From Oscillatoriales cyanobacterium RM2_1_1 (GTDB taxonomy: Bacteria; Cyanobacteriota; Cyanobacteriia; Cyanobacteriales; Microcoleaceae): DNA of 55,477 nucleotides. The notes beneath the pieces were generated by a model. The model did no database searches. It had not been told where the DNA came from and was given only the letters and a program-made list of their open reading frames with translations. A program made the translations under genes and the position numbers. Positions 45,160 to 54,455 of the stretch are shown here, piece after piece; position 1 is the stretch's first letter; every line of letters begins with the position of its first letter. The stretch lies in contig JAAURB010000027.1 in assembly GCA_012033335.1 (NCBI GenBank), forward strand, positions 1-55,477, written 5' to 3'.

Positions 45160-45369
45160 CATTGCACCGATTTCAGCCCAGTCTATGTCTCAATTTATGG
45201 GACGAGCATTGATGCAACAACTATTACAGGATATGGTTCAAACTCTGGATTAATTGTGGGAACGGATGAGGCTGACAATAGTTTTGGCAGCGGTACATCT
45301 GATGTGATTGATGGCCAGGACAATAACCAGATTCAGGGCAGCTCAGGCATTGGAATCCTGAAGTCCTGA
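45160..45369 (+). pseudogene. RTX/calcium-binding protein fragment cut by the inverted repeat
   Basis: Frame SIYGTSIDATTITGYGSNSG then LIVGTDEADNSFGSGTSDVI and DGQDNNQIQGSSGIG resembles C-terminal parts of large hemolysin-type calcium-binding surface proteins. It has no start and loses sense exactly where the long inverted repeat begins (45337-45345), so the repeat boundary appears to have truncated it. Confidence 0.6.
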
Positions 45370-45437
45370 ACTGGAATCCCTGAAAACTTGGAAATTAACT
45401 CCTATCAAATTTCAACAGCTAAGAAGTAAGAGTTTTG
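45337..45437 (-). repeat. Long inverted repeat, copy 2 (partner at 14361-14479)
   Basis: 48 of 50 bases at 45337-45386 match the reverse complement of 14430-14479; weaker homology runs on to about 45437. Contains direct repeats GGAATCC-TGAA about 22 bp apart. It ends 40 bp before the tyrosine recombinase ATG and could be its promoter, binding site or crossover site. Confidence 0.85.
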
Positions 45438-45476
45438 TCATAGTATAGATAATATTAGTTATTTATATTCCCACCC

Positions 45477-46436
45477 ATGGAGCCGACTCTGCAACTCCCT
45501 GAAATTCGCCTGATTCCCTGCAACTCTGCCGGAATGCCCGGAGGACTAAAAGCCTCGCCAGCGACGGATCTGCGTCAAGTCTGGCGGATGGAGTTTCTGG
45601 CGACAAAGGCGATCGCCCCCAATACCCATAAAGCCTACAACCGTGAGCTAGAAAAGTTTATGGCTTGGACGACCCTAGCCTGGGAGCAGGTAACCCCCCG
45701 ACTCATGGCTCAATACAAACAGCATCTCAGGGAGTCCGGGTTGACAGCCAGTTCCATCAATCGAGCCCTATCAGCCCTGAAGAGTTTCTTTAGGTGGCTG
45801 CGGCAGGCGGAGCGGATTAGTCGGAACCCGGCGGAGTTGATTGAGCTGGAGCCATTGCAACCCCCGGTTGCTCAAGACCTCTACCCGGAACAAGTGGCGG
45901 CGCTGCAGCAGGCATTGACCAGGCTTTCTCCGGCTAGGCAGGTGCGGGATCGGGCATTATTGGCGGTGCTCACCCATGGTCTCCGAGCCGCTGAAGTCTC
46001 CGCTCTGAATGTGGAAGACTATGATGGCACGCGGTTGCATATTCTTCAGGCGAAGGATGGTTCGACGGGAACAGTGCCGCTGCACTCTGGAGCGCGAATT
46101 GCCTTGCAAGCCTATCTGGATTGGCGAGGTTCTGAAGCCGATTTGCTAGGAGAGAAGCCATTATTTGTTACTCTGAATCCTTCTCAGCAACGATTGGGTT
46201 ATCAAAGTATCCGTTCTGCGGTGCGACAGTTGGGACACCAGGCTGGAATACCAGGGATAAATCCCCATCAACTTCGACATACTTTTGGGACTCAACTTGT
46301 GGCCCAGGGTTTAGATCCGGCCCATGTGCAGGTATTGATGCGACATCGTTCAGGGGTGAGTACAGAACGTTATGTAAAACGGGTCAGGGCAATGGCGGCT
46401 GAAATAGCCTTTTTGAAACTTTGCCAGGAATCCTGA
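45477..46436 (+). CDS. XerC/D-like tyrosine recombinase
   Basis: 319 residues. N-terminal SAM-like core-binding domain (about 30-125, MEFLATKAIAPNTHKAYNRE, INRALSALKSFFRWL). Catalytic domain with all key residues: Arg in HGLRAAEVS (about 170), HQLRH (His264, Arg267), His290 in MRHRSG, and nucleophile Tyr299 in TERYVKR. Lys is probably in AKDGSTG. Complete and likely active. Plasmid-borne enzymes of this kind resolve multimers or mobilise elements; the adjacent repeat with a distant inverted twin is a candidate substrate. Confidence 0.93.
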   Translation: MEPTLQLPEIRLIPCNSAGMPGGLKASPATDLRQVWRMEFLATKAIAPNTHKAYNRELEKFMAWTTLAWEQVTPRLMAQYKQHLRESGLTASSINRALSALKSFFRWLRQAERISRNPAELIELEPLQPPVAQDLYPEQVAALQQALTRLSPARQVRDRALLAVLTHGLRAAEVSALNVEDYDGTRLHILQAKDGSTGTVPLHSGARIALQAYLDWRGSEADLLGEKPLFVTLNPSQQRLGYQSIRSAVRQLGHQAGIPGINPHQLRHTFGTQLVAQGLDPAHVQVLMRHRSGVSTERYVKRVRAMAAEIAFLKLCQES

Positions 46437-46438
46437 TT

Positions 46439-46466
46439 GCAGCGTTTCCGACGCTGCTGGAGTACG
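46439..46466 (+). repeat. Dispersed 28-bp repeat, copy D
   Basis: GCAGCGTTTCCGAC then GCTGCTGGAGTACG, starting 2 bp after the recombinase stop codon. Closest in sequence to copies A and B. Confidence 0.7.
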
Positions 46467-47308
46467 GGAGATCTTCATCCGGTTTCCTCTCCTAACTTTG
46501 GAGAGAGTGGTTCGGGCAATCACACAAAAGATTTATCAGTCAATTAGGGATAGGAGAATCTCCGGAAACTTCACCCCGCTTTGAAATGGCTGTAAAGCTG
46601 ATGGTTTTGGGTGAGTGAATAACTTCATTAGAATAGAAGCTATTCAGGATTTCTTTTGAAATAATTTTACTATAAGCTCACCCTAACTTGCTCTAATTTA
46701 TTCTAGATTTGAGTATTTTTACCAGGTAGTTGATTTCAGTATGTAGTTCTCGATGATATAAAATAACTTGCAATACAAGTTTTTCAACGATTTAAGTGGA
46801 ATAATTAGATTATCTTCACAATTTAACGATAAATTAGCTATAACTTTTTGTCATTCAATTAGATTATCTCCAGGCAGGATTTGTGACAGTTAAAAAAGTG
46901 GTGTAAACATAATTTTAATTGCCAGGGCAACTTGTAGACTCAAATGGACTTTAAAGAAAGTCATTTAGCTTCTACAATGCAGGCTGATAATTTTGAATGT
47001 CTTTTTCTCGAATATCACGTCAGTTTTGTACCGAAGTTAGTTTTAAAATCAGATCAATCCATTGAGGTTCAGATGGGGGGATAGAAATCTCTGAACCCTG
47101 GGCTAACTTTTTTCTGGAGAATTTCAATATTAATCCAGTTAACTCCAGCAAATCAGATTGATTAATACAGCGATTTTCAATCGCGCTAGGTACGGATTTG
47201 GGAGTTACTGATCTGACATCCTAGTTTTTGCATAGAGGGAAAGTATCTACCACTTCAACCATTTCTGGCAATTACAAAATTGTCAGCTCTCTATAAAGGA
47301 AATCAACC
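46467..47308. other. Long intergenic region, AT-rich
   Basis: No convincing gene. A stem pairs GGTTCAGA (47066-47073) with TCTGAACC (47090-47097). GGAAATC (47299-47305 region AAAGGAAATC) supplies the ribosome binding site of the next gene. The rest likely contains its promoter and long leader; nothing else is seen. Confidence 0.4.
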
Positions 47309-50036
47309 ATGAATCAAAGCAAATTGAGTCAAGTTAATCTGCTTTCAGCGTCGGTAGAAAATCCAGATCCGATTCGGATCGAAGCAGAATCTCTAACCCT
47401 GACGAATTACCGCATGAATCTAGTCCATTCGCCTCTAATGGTTCATTGATAAGCTTTCTAGGAGGCGGGTCTAATGAAATAGGGACGGCCACAACCAATC
47501 TAACGGCAACACCAGGGCTTTACGATCTTGTTGTGGGTTATGTCGAAGAAAATGATGGCAAAGCGCAACTGGAAGTGAAGTTGAATGGCAATTCTCTAGA
47601 TAGCTGGATCCTGAATCAAGATATTTCCTCCGATCGCCCCGCCAGCGATAATTTTCTCCGTCGAACGGTTGCTGAAGATCTACGAATTGAGCCTGGAAAC
47701 CAACTCGAAATTCTCGGGATTGAAGACCTGACAGAACATGGACGAGTTGATTATATTGAATTGATTCCGGTTGTTTCAAATCCACCGGAACTTTTACCGG
47801 AACCTGAGCCCATCCCGGTTCCCTCACCCATTCCCATTCCCATTCCTACCCCACAACCGGGTCAATCTATTCGAATTGAAGCAGAAGACTATGGTTCCAG
47901 CAGTCAAGGAATGGCTTATTTTGATACGTCCCCGGGAAATATTGGAGGAGAGTATCGTTCAAATGATGTGGATCTTCAGACGACTACCGATAAAGGTGGC
48001 GGTTACAATTTGGGCTGGATTGATCAGGGAGAATGGCTCACCTACGATGTCAATATTCCCCAGACTGGCCAATATGATATCATCGCTCGGGTCACCTCTA
48101 ACTGGGGTTTCGACCATCAACTGCGATATTCTCTGGGGGAACAGCAAGGAATATTTGAGTTTGATGGGACGGCTGGCTGGCAAAACTGGATTGATGTTGA
48201 GATTCCTGATGTCGCCTTGAATGCGGGTCAACAAACCCTGCGGCTTGAAGCCCTCAGTTCCAATTTCAATCTCAACTATATTGACCTGGTTCCCACCAGT
48301 AAATCCATTCCAGAACCGACCCCAGAACCAGAACCCAATCCTTTGCCGGTGGAAATTGGCGGAGAATTGAAAAAATGGCATCCGATTGATCTAACCTTCG
48401 ATGGCCCGCAAACCAGTGAAACAGATTCACTCAATCCTTTCCTGGACTACCGCCTGGATGTCACCTTTACTAATGGAGAAAAAAACTATGGGGTTCCAGG
48501 GTACTATGCTGCCGATGGGGACGCGGCTGAAACCAGTGCTGCCGAGGGCAATAAATGGCGAGTTCACTTCACGCCGGATGAAATTGGCACCTGGACTAAG
48601 GAGGAGCGGATAGCCCGGAAAATTTCCTCGGTTATTTTGAGTTTGATAATACCTTCGACAATGGTGGTAGCAACAACAATCTAACCAATGGCTTGCACCG
48701 CTACGCCCCCCATGTTCAAGACTGGAATGAGGGAGACCCAACCTGGCAAGGGGATAAAGGCAAGGGTATTATTGGGGCGGTGAACTACCTGGCCAGTGAG
48801 GACATGAATAGCATCTACTTCCTCACCCATAACCTGCAAGGGGATGGTCAGGAAGTGTTTCCCTGGACAAATCCAGATGAACGTTTGCGGTTTGATATCA
48901 GCAAATTAGACCAATGGGATGTGGTCTTTGATCACATGAACACCCAGGGAATTCAACTCCATGTGGTCACCCAGGAAACCGAGAATGATCAGGATCTAGA
49001 TGGCGGAGCCCTGGGAGTTGAACGGAAGCTGTATTATCGAGAGCTGATCGCCCGATTTGGCCATCATCTAGCGGTGAACTGGAATTTAGGGGAAGAAAAA
49101 ACCAACACCAACCAGCAACGCCAGGACTTTGCCAGTCATATTCGGGAGCTTGACCCCTACGACCATCAAATTGTGGTGCATACCTATCCCGGTCAACAAG
49201 ATCCCATTTACACTCCCCTTCTCGGATTTGAGGATTTTGAAGGCACATCCCTGCAAACCAACAGCACCCACCAACAAACCAAGACCTGGGTTGAGCAATC
49301 GGCTGCCGCAAATCGTCCCTGGATTGTCACCCTGGATGAAATTGGCCCTGCCAATACAGGAGTCAAGCCCGATGCCAATGACCCCAACCACGATGAGGTT
49401 CGCAAGTCCCATCTGTGGGGCAACCTGATGGCAGGGGGAGCCGGAGTGGAATGGTATTTTGGCTATGGCTATCCTGACAACGATCTAGACGCTGAGAACT
49501 GGCGGAGTCGAGATTTGATGTGGGATCAAACTCGCCACGCCCTGGAATTTTTTCAAGACCATCTGCCATTCCCCCAGATGCAATCCATGGATGAGATTAC
49601 GTCCGTGAATAACGACTACGTATTTGGTAAAGCTGGAGAGATTTACGCGGTTTATCTTCCCAATGGGGGCACCACCAATATTGACCTGCCTTCCGGAGCG
49701 TTTACAGTGCAGTGGTACAACCCTCGCACCGGGGGCGAATTACAAACCGGGACGGTAACGGACTTGACGGGAGGAGGTTCAGTGGGGATTGGTCAGGCTC
49801 CAGGGGACAGATCTCAGGATTGGGTGGCCTTGGTTCAGAATCATGCCGTTGCTCTAATGGCTAGCTCCATGGTTTCCGAAACCCTAGACTTAGTAATCCT
49901 CGACCCCAATCTGGCTGCTGTTGAATCAGCCGGAGTCACAGTCCCAGGGCTGGGGGAGACTAATCTGGAGGGATTTGAAGACCATTATCTAGGGGGTTTG
50001 CAGCCCAATCTAGATCAACTAAGTTTAGGATTCTAG
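47309..50036 (+). CDS. CBM6-DUF5060 glycoside-hydrolase-like protein, two frameshifts
   Basis: Three successive frames form one protein. (1) 47309-47445 starts MNQSKLSQVNLLSASVENPD and IRIEAESLTLTNYR, first strand of a carbohydrate module. (2) From about 47415 the frame continues SLISFLGGGSNEIGTATT, a Pro-rich linker, a CBM6 (SIRIEAEDYGSSSQG, WIDQGEWLTYDVNI) and DUF5060 (WHPIDLTFDGPQTSETDSLN). (3) From about 48605, a TIM-barrel-like part (LHRYAPHVQDWNEGDPTW, VNWNLGEEKTN) and a C-terminal beta domain like collagen-binding domain 2 (GEIYAVYLPNGGTTNIDL). One missing base at each junction restores 909 residues. DUF5060 proteins are polysaccharide-degrading enzymes; substrate unknown. Confidence 0.8.
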
Positions 50037-50973
50037 CTCAAATTTTCTGGAGAATAGACTAGATGTAGGTCATTGTCACCAACAATAAACCTATCGGTAG
50101 CGTTTACCTGGGGTCAAAACCAAAGTTATTCGCAGCGAATGGATTGAAACGTTCTCCCCCGGAAACTGATCCGAACTTTGGAAAAATGACATCGGTCAAT
50201 CAATCCTGAATCATTGGAGTTTGACTTATCAATCATACAATGACTAAAACTTCAAACTCTATAGCTGAGGCTGCCAGGACAACCCTGAGATTTCCAGGGA
50301 AATATTCCGCCGACCACCGACAAAATCCTCAACTAGCAGGGGGCTCATCCAACTTTGAACTCTGGTCAAACCCGAAGTAAACCTCCCCCAAGCTAATAGG
50401 ATTTGAAAAATACATGACGACATTGATTCCTTCATCCAGAGAACAAATTCTCTAATGAAGGATTTTTTGTGGGGACAGATTGAATCTATTATGCTTGAGA
50501 TTTATGGCCTCGGGTGTAATATTTAAAATCTTTTTTAAGGTTTTCAAGAAACCCAAATTAAAGCCAGAATATTTATATTCAAATGCTCATGGTTTTAAGA
50601 AGTAAAATAAATCGACGTTAAACTTATTAAAATCAATTTAAGCTGTTTAATAGTCATTTCTTGTCCATGGTACCCAGGGAATAGGTTGATCTGTCTTGAC
50701 AAAATGCCAGGGTCACGTTAAATTAGACTCAATGAACTGATTGGATTATTTTAATTCCCTAGTCTTAAGTATGATTTCTCAATGTTTACTTATCACTACT
50801 TAATTAAATCAATTAACTTTGTTATCCTACCTTTAATAAATAGAGTATTTCAGGATATTTATGATAAGCTTTAATCCTGGTAGGCCCAGACAATAAATTC
50901 TTTTATTTATGTTGCAATTGTGAGACAAGCTGTTATATTGAATAATAAATCAACTTAGCAGGAGGGCAGCCAC
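50037..50973. other. Long intergenic region with one strong intrinsic terminator
   Basis: No intact gene. 50067-50209 holds a frame without start (IVTNNKPIGSVYLGSKPKLF) that may be a remnant. The terminator at 50429-50468 lies 390 bp behind the glycosidase. 50480-50960 is very AT-rich and probably contains the promoter of the gene at 50974 (ribosome binding site AGGAGGG at 50960-50966). Confidence 0.45.
50429..50468 (+). terminator. Strong intrinsic terminator
   Basis: CCTTCAT (50429-50435) with ATGAAGG (50455-50461) and AGAGAA (50438-50443) with TTCTCT (50448-50453) form a 13-bp stem with a 4-nt loop, followed by ATTTTTT. The best Rho-independent terminator in the window, yet far from any gene end, so it may end a small RNA or a long 3' UTR. 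Confidence 0.8.
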
Positions 50974-51471
50974 ATGGGTATTTTGACTTCTTTACTGGGG
51001 ACGAATTCAACGTCTGACACCTTTGCCGATCACCGGATCAATCCAGCCAATGTTCTCGCACCAACCGACAATCAAGCGCTGAATCCTCGTAATCCTGGGC
51101 CATTTGGTTCAGTGCGTTCAACTCCTGTTCTGAATGACCCCCGTTACTTTAATAAAGAGGAAGTTCAGGCACTCAAAAGTCTGGCTCGAGAGCGCAAGTC
51201 CAGCAGCAAGTATACTCAGCAGGCATTTAACGCTCTGCAACAGATTGATGATGCGGATGTTGAGGTTCATGCGGCGTTCTATCAATACCGTCAACACCTG
51301 GCGGGTAATGAGGTACAAAAGCTCGCAGCCAATACCAAGTATGCCGAAGCTTTGCATGGACTCCGACCCCGGTATGTCTCCCTGGGAGCAGGAATTGATG
51401 GGGCTGATTACAAAGCTTCCTTCAAAATCCAGCAATTGAAACAGAAGATGCAGCAACAGCGGGCCGCTTGA
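50974..51471 (+). CDS. Hypothetical protein, partner of the membrane ATPase gene
   Basis: 165 residues with a perfect ribosome binding site (AGGAGGG, 7 nt before ATG). N-terminal third is polar and probably disordered (LGTNSTSDTFADHRINPANV); the rest is helical (EEVQALKSLARERKSSSKYT, QLKQKMQQQRAA). No signal peptide, TM segment or known motif. Followed after 52 bp by the ATPase gene in the same orientation; the two are probably co-transcribed and functionally linked. Confidence 0.6.
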   Translation: MGILTSLLGTNSTSDTFADHRINPANVLAPTDNQALNPRNPGPFGSVRSTPVLNDPRYFNKEEVQALKSLARERKSSSKYTQQAFNALQQIDDADVEVHAAFYQYRQHLAGNEVQKLAANTKYAEALHGLRPRYVSLGAGIDGADYKASFKIQQLKQKMQQQRAA

Positions 51472-51523
51472 AAGGTTTGGAGTCCAGGGTTCGGAATTTA
51501 GAGTTCGGAGGTAGGTCATAGTG

Positions 51524-52882
51524 ATGACAACAGAATTCAAGGATTTTCAACTGAAGGAGAAGTTGGCCCAGGAGTCGGTGGGTTGGTTACAGGGCATGGC
51601 AGGGGGTTTATTGGGGGTCAGCTTTTTGCTGTGGTCTTTACCCCCGTTCTTTCTCTCCAAGTCCAAGACTGTGGATTTGTGGGTGCAAGGATTGAGCTTG
51701 CTGGGGGCGATCTCTGGCAGTACAATGGTGCTGGCAATTGGCTACAAACTTAAGAAGGTAGAACCCTTATTCCAGGCCGAGGAACAACAGGCCCAGGAGG
51801 ATTTCTTCCATCAATTAGCGGCCCAGCGTTATTACCAAGAATCGGTGCGGGAAGCAATGGTAGCGGCGGCCTTGACCGAACCGAAGCCATTACCGATGAT
51901 GGCGATGGTGGGGATGCCTTCTCCCCAAGCCAGGCAGGAGTTTCAGCCGACTCAGTCTAAGGGACAACCTCCTATTGTTCAATCTGAGGCCGAGGAACCA
52001 AACCAGGATTTAGCGGAACCGAGCTTCTTCATCCCAGAAGCCGTCACTAACCTTCGGGCCAACGGTTATCTGAATGAGGATCCGATTCCATTGGGTCTGC
52101 GGCTGTCTGACCCTCCGCCCCCGACTCCCCCAGCGATGCCAGATGAGCAGGATGAACGGGTGCAGGAACTCTGGGAAAAGCTGAACGCTCCCGGTTGCGA
52201 GTGGTTGATGCAGTTATTGTTGACTAAACCATTACTAATCTGGGGAGAACAATGTTCAGGGAAAACCTCCTTTGCTTCGTTCTTGGCCTTATTGCGGGTG
52301 ATTTTCTTTGGCCATACGGTTTCGGTGGCTGACCCCCATGCCCATCAAAATACTTGGCCCCAGGTGTTTGAGATGTATGGGGCGGAGTACAACTACAACG
52401 CGATCAATTCTCGCTTAGTCGCCTATTACCAGCGGTTAAAAGCTGCCAACCTGGCCCATACTTCAATTTGGGATGAGGTAACGCAATACCAGGAGAGTTG
52501 CGATCCGGCCCTGGCGGGGCGGTTTCTCAAGTCGATTCTCTCCGATGTCCGCAAGCCCCCAGAGTTTCCAATTTTGCTCAGCCATGGCAATACCCTGTCT
52601 ACTTTGGGGGGAGGTCGCGGTGGAATCAAGAAGATGCAGTCTCGGGGCTTAGTGGAGGTGAATCTGCGGGCCGTGCGAGACCGTCTGGGGAATCTCAAAC
52701 CTGCCCTGCGGGGTACAGTCACCGGGCTTGATCTGGATGAAAAAGGAGACCCGACTCAATACCCGATCTCCCTGGAATCCTGGATGCAGCCGAAGTATCT
52801 GTTGGGTCTGTTCCCAGAGTTGGTTCAGGGGGGATTTGTCACAGATAATGACCCTGAAACGGATTATCCCGTTGCGGTTTGA
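51524..52882 (+). CDS. Membrane-anchored P-loop ATPase of unknown function
   Basis: 452 residues from ATG 51524. Two TM helices near the N-terminus (about 22-45 GLLGVSFLLWSLPPFFL and 52-75 LGAISGSTMVLAIGY), a long Pro/Glu-rich cytosolic linker (about 110-215), then an ATPase domain: Walker A GEQCSGKTS (about 240), Walker B-like TSIWDEVTQ, and a sensor-like ILLSHGNTLSTLGGGRGG. Two N-terminal TM helices plus a cytosolic motor recall TraD/VirD4-type coupling proteins or FtsK-like anchors, but the rest does not match those I know. A DNA-handling role on the plasmid is plausible, not shown. Confidence 0.7.
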   Translation: MTTEFKDFQLKEKLAQESVGWLQGMAGGLLGVSFLLWSLPPFFLSKSKTVDLWVQGLSLLGAISGSTMVLAIGYKLKKVEPLFQAEEQQAQEDFFHQLAAQRYYQESVREAMVAAALTEPKPLPMMAMVGMPSPQARQEFQPTQSKGQPPIVQSEAEEPNQDLAEPSFFIPEAVTNLRANGYLNEDPIPLGLRLSDPPPPTPPAMPDEQDERVQELWEKLNAPGCEWLMQLLLTKPLLIWGEQCSGKTSFASFLALLRVIFFGHTVSVADPHAHQNTWPQVFEMYGAEYNYNAINSRLVAYYQRLKAANLAHTSIWDEVTQYQESCDPALAGRFLKSILSDVRKPPEFPILLSHGNTLSTLGGGRGGIKKMQSRGLVEVNLRAVRDRLGNLKPALRGTVTGLDLDEKGDPTQYPISLESWMQPKYLLGLFPELVQGGFVTDNDPETDYPVAV

Positions 52883-52937
52883 CCGAACAACCCCCTGGGT
52901 TTCCCTGCCAAATAGGGAAAGGGATCTGTATCTGTGG

Positions 52938-52965
52938 TGTTTATTGTTTATTGTTTATTGTTTAT
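52938..52965 (+). repeat. Heptanucleotide microsatellite (TGTTTAT)4
   Basis: Four exact 7-bp units (52938-52944, 52945-52951, 52952-52958, 52959-52965) directly ahead of the ribosome binding site (AGGAG at 52974-52978) of the gene at 52987. Copy-number slippage would change promoter or leader spacing by 7 bp per unit. Confidence 0.85.
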
Positions 52966-52986
52966 TTATTATCAGGAGTTTTGGCC

Positions 52987-53301
52987 ATGAACCTCAGCGA
53001 ACTTTATAACCAGCTCAATCTTGTTATTTTAGAAATTGAACAGTATGACCGCAAGAATTTGTCAAAATACTCCAGCCAATTTTCTGACCAGGTCAAGCTA
53101 CGCAAGCTCACCAAGATGTTTGAACGGTTGGCCATTATTGCTGAGGAAAAAGCCGATAACCTAGATGATATTGATTTGAATGACACTTTCTTATTAGATA
53201 ATGACGACTTTGTTATCGACATCCCACTGGTGACAACAGCCAATAAACTAAGCAACAACAGTGCCAGTAATAAAAACGGAGCCCTGGCAAAATCTCTCTG
53301 A
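52987..53301 (+). CDS. Small acidic hypothetical protein
   Basis: 104 residues from ATG 52987 (AGGAG 8 nt before). Helical N-terminal half (LSELYNQLNLVILEIEQYDR), very acidic centre (DNLDDIDLNDTFLLDNDDF) and Asn/Ser-rich tail. Longer in-frame starts (52879) run through the microsatellite and are unlikely. Convergent with parB across a strong hairpin. No family recognised. Confidence 0.55.
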   Translation: MNLSELYNQLNLVILEIEQYDRKNLSKYSSQFSDQVKLRKLTKMFERLAIIAEEKADNLDDIDLNDTFLLDNDDFVIDIPLVTTANKLSNNSASNKNGALAKSL

Positions 53302-53326
53302 ACTGATCATACGGGTTGATTTGGAT

Positions 53327-53380
53327 GATTAAGCCTAAGCCTCTTCGACCATAAAATATCGTGGTTAAAGAGGCTTAATC
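53327..53380. terminator. Large palindrome between the convergent gene at 52987 and parB
   Basis: GATTAAGCC (53327-53335) and GCCTCTT pair with AAGAGGCTTAATC (to 53380); inner ACCA pairs with TGGT around TAAAATATCG. Symmetric position between two stops fits a bidirectional terminator. Being beside parB it could also serve as the centromere-like parS site; sequence does not decide. Confidence 0.6.
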
Positions 53381-53396
53381 AGGTTATTCTAACTCT

Positions 53397-54389
53397 TTAA
53401 ATTCCAGGGACATTCTCTTCTATCAGCGCTTCTAACTTTTTTAACAGCCCTTCAACTCGTTTCCATTTCTTCGGGTCTTTCCAAACTTGAGAATGGCTTA
53501 CTTTTCGGGTTACTTCCTGTAGCCTTGCCTTTGGGCTTTGGGCAGTCTCCTGAGGTTTGAGTTGCTTGAACTCTTCAACTCGCTCCCGAATCTGACTCAA
53601 GCTCAACTGCTGCTCAATCACTTCAGCTAGAAATTGAGCCCGATCTCGCTCATCCTTTATCTGGGCAATCAACCTGGTCTTTGTATACTCAATCTTCCCC
53701 TGTCGTAACGTTTCCAAAACATCTTCAGGTAAATTGAGCAGGGGTAGCCGATTGCAGGTGAAAGAATACCAGCTCTTTGATAGCCCCCGAAAAGCTATTT
53801 CTACTTTTTGTTCCACATCAGAATCAGGGTTAGGGATAACGTTATCCCTAACCTCAAAATCTTTCTCAGGCTGCTCCTTCTTGAGCTTCTCAATCCCGTT
53901 TTTCATCTGGTACAACAGCAACCGTACCTCTGCCATGGTTTGCTCTAACTCCAAGGCAAGCAACTGTAAAACCCCCTCTGTTTCCTCAACTGGGTTTAGA
54001 TCTTCCCGTTGCAGGTTCTCCACCAGGGAGAGTTGAAAGGCTTGGCGATCGCTCAATTGCTTGATGGTCACTGGAACTTCAGCCAAACCAATTGCTTTAG
54101 CGGCTCGATATCGCCTTTCACCTGCAACCAGTTCATAGCGATCTCGTTCTAACAAACGAACCAGCAAAGGTTCCAAGATGCCATGTTCTTGAATGGACTG
54201 TTCGAGCTGTTTTTGCTTGAGCGGATCAAAATAGCGACGGGGCTGCTGATGTTGAGGGAGAATGATTTGATTCAGGGCTATTGCTGACTGCTTTTTTGGA
54301 GTAGATTCTGGAGTCTGTTGAGGCTCTCCCCCAAACAAAGCATCAATGCCTCGAATTTTATAAGGTTGAATAGCGCGTTTTGAGTTCAT
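53397..54389 (-). CDS. parB: ParB/Spo0J-family partition protein
   Basis: 330 residues. N-terminal ParA-interaction region, then the ParB/Srx CTPase-type domain: ILPQHQQPRRYFDPLKQKQL, box LVAGERRYRAAKAIGL (about 115-130) and LVENLQREDLNPVEE, which are conserved ParB boxes. Middle HTH part (KLRQGKIEYTKTRLIAQIK region) and a basic C-terminal helix. Binds parS and slides as a CTP clamp (family knowledge). 66 bp downstream of parA in one operon. The tail resembles the parB relic at 14208-14349. Confidence 0.92.
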   Translation of the reverse strand: MNSKRAIQPYKIRGIDALFGGEPQQTPESTPKKQSAIALNQIILPQHQQPRRYFDPLKQKQLEQSIQEHGILEPLLVRLLERDRYELVAGERRYRAAKAIGLAEVPVTIKQLSDRQAFQLSLVENLQREDLNPVEETEGVLQLLALELEQTMAEVRLLLYQMKNGIEKLKKEQPEKDFEVRDNVIPNPDSDVEQKVEIAFRGLSKSWYSFTCNRLPLLNLPEDVLETLRQGKIEYTKTRLIAQIKDERDRAQFLAEVIEQQLSLSQIRERVEEFKQLKPQETAQSPKARLQEVTRKVSHSQVWKDPKKWKRVEGLLKKLEALIEENVPGI

Positions 54390-54455
54390 AGCAGACTTTT
54401 TAGTAGATTTTGAGTAAGAATATCCAGATTGAAAGTACGGATGAAGATGTCCAAA

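Noticed and set aside
46944-47084. 46-codon frame starting MDFKESHLAS
   Set aside because: No ribosome binding site, no motif; it overlaps a stem at 47066-47097.
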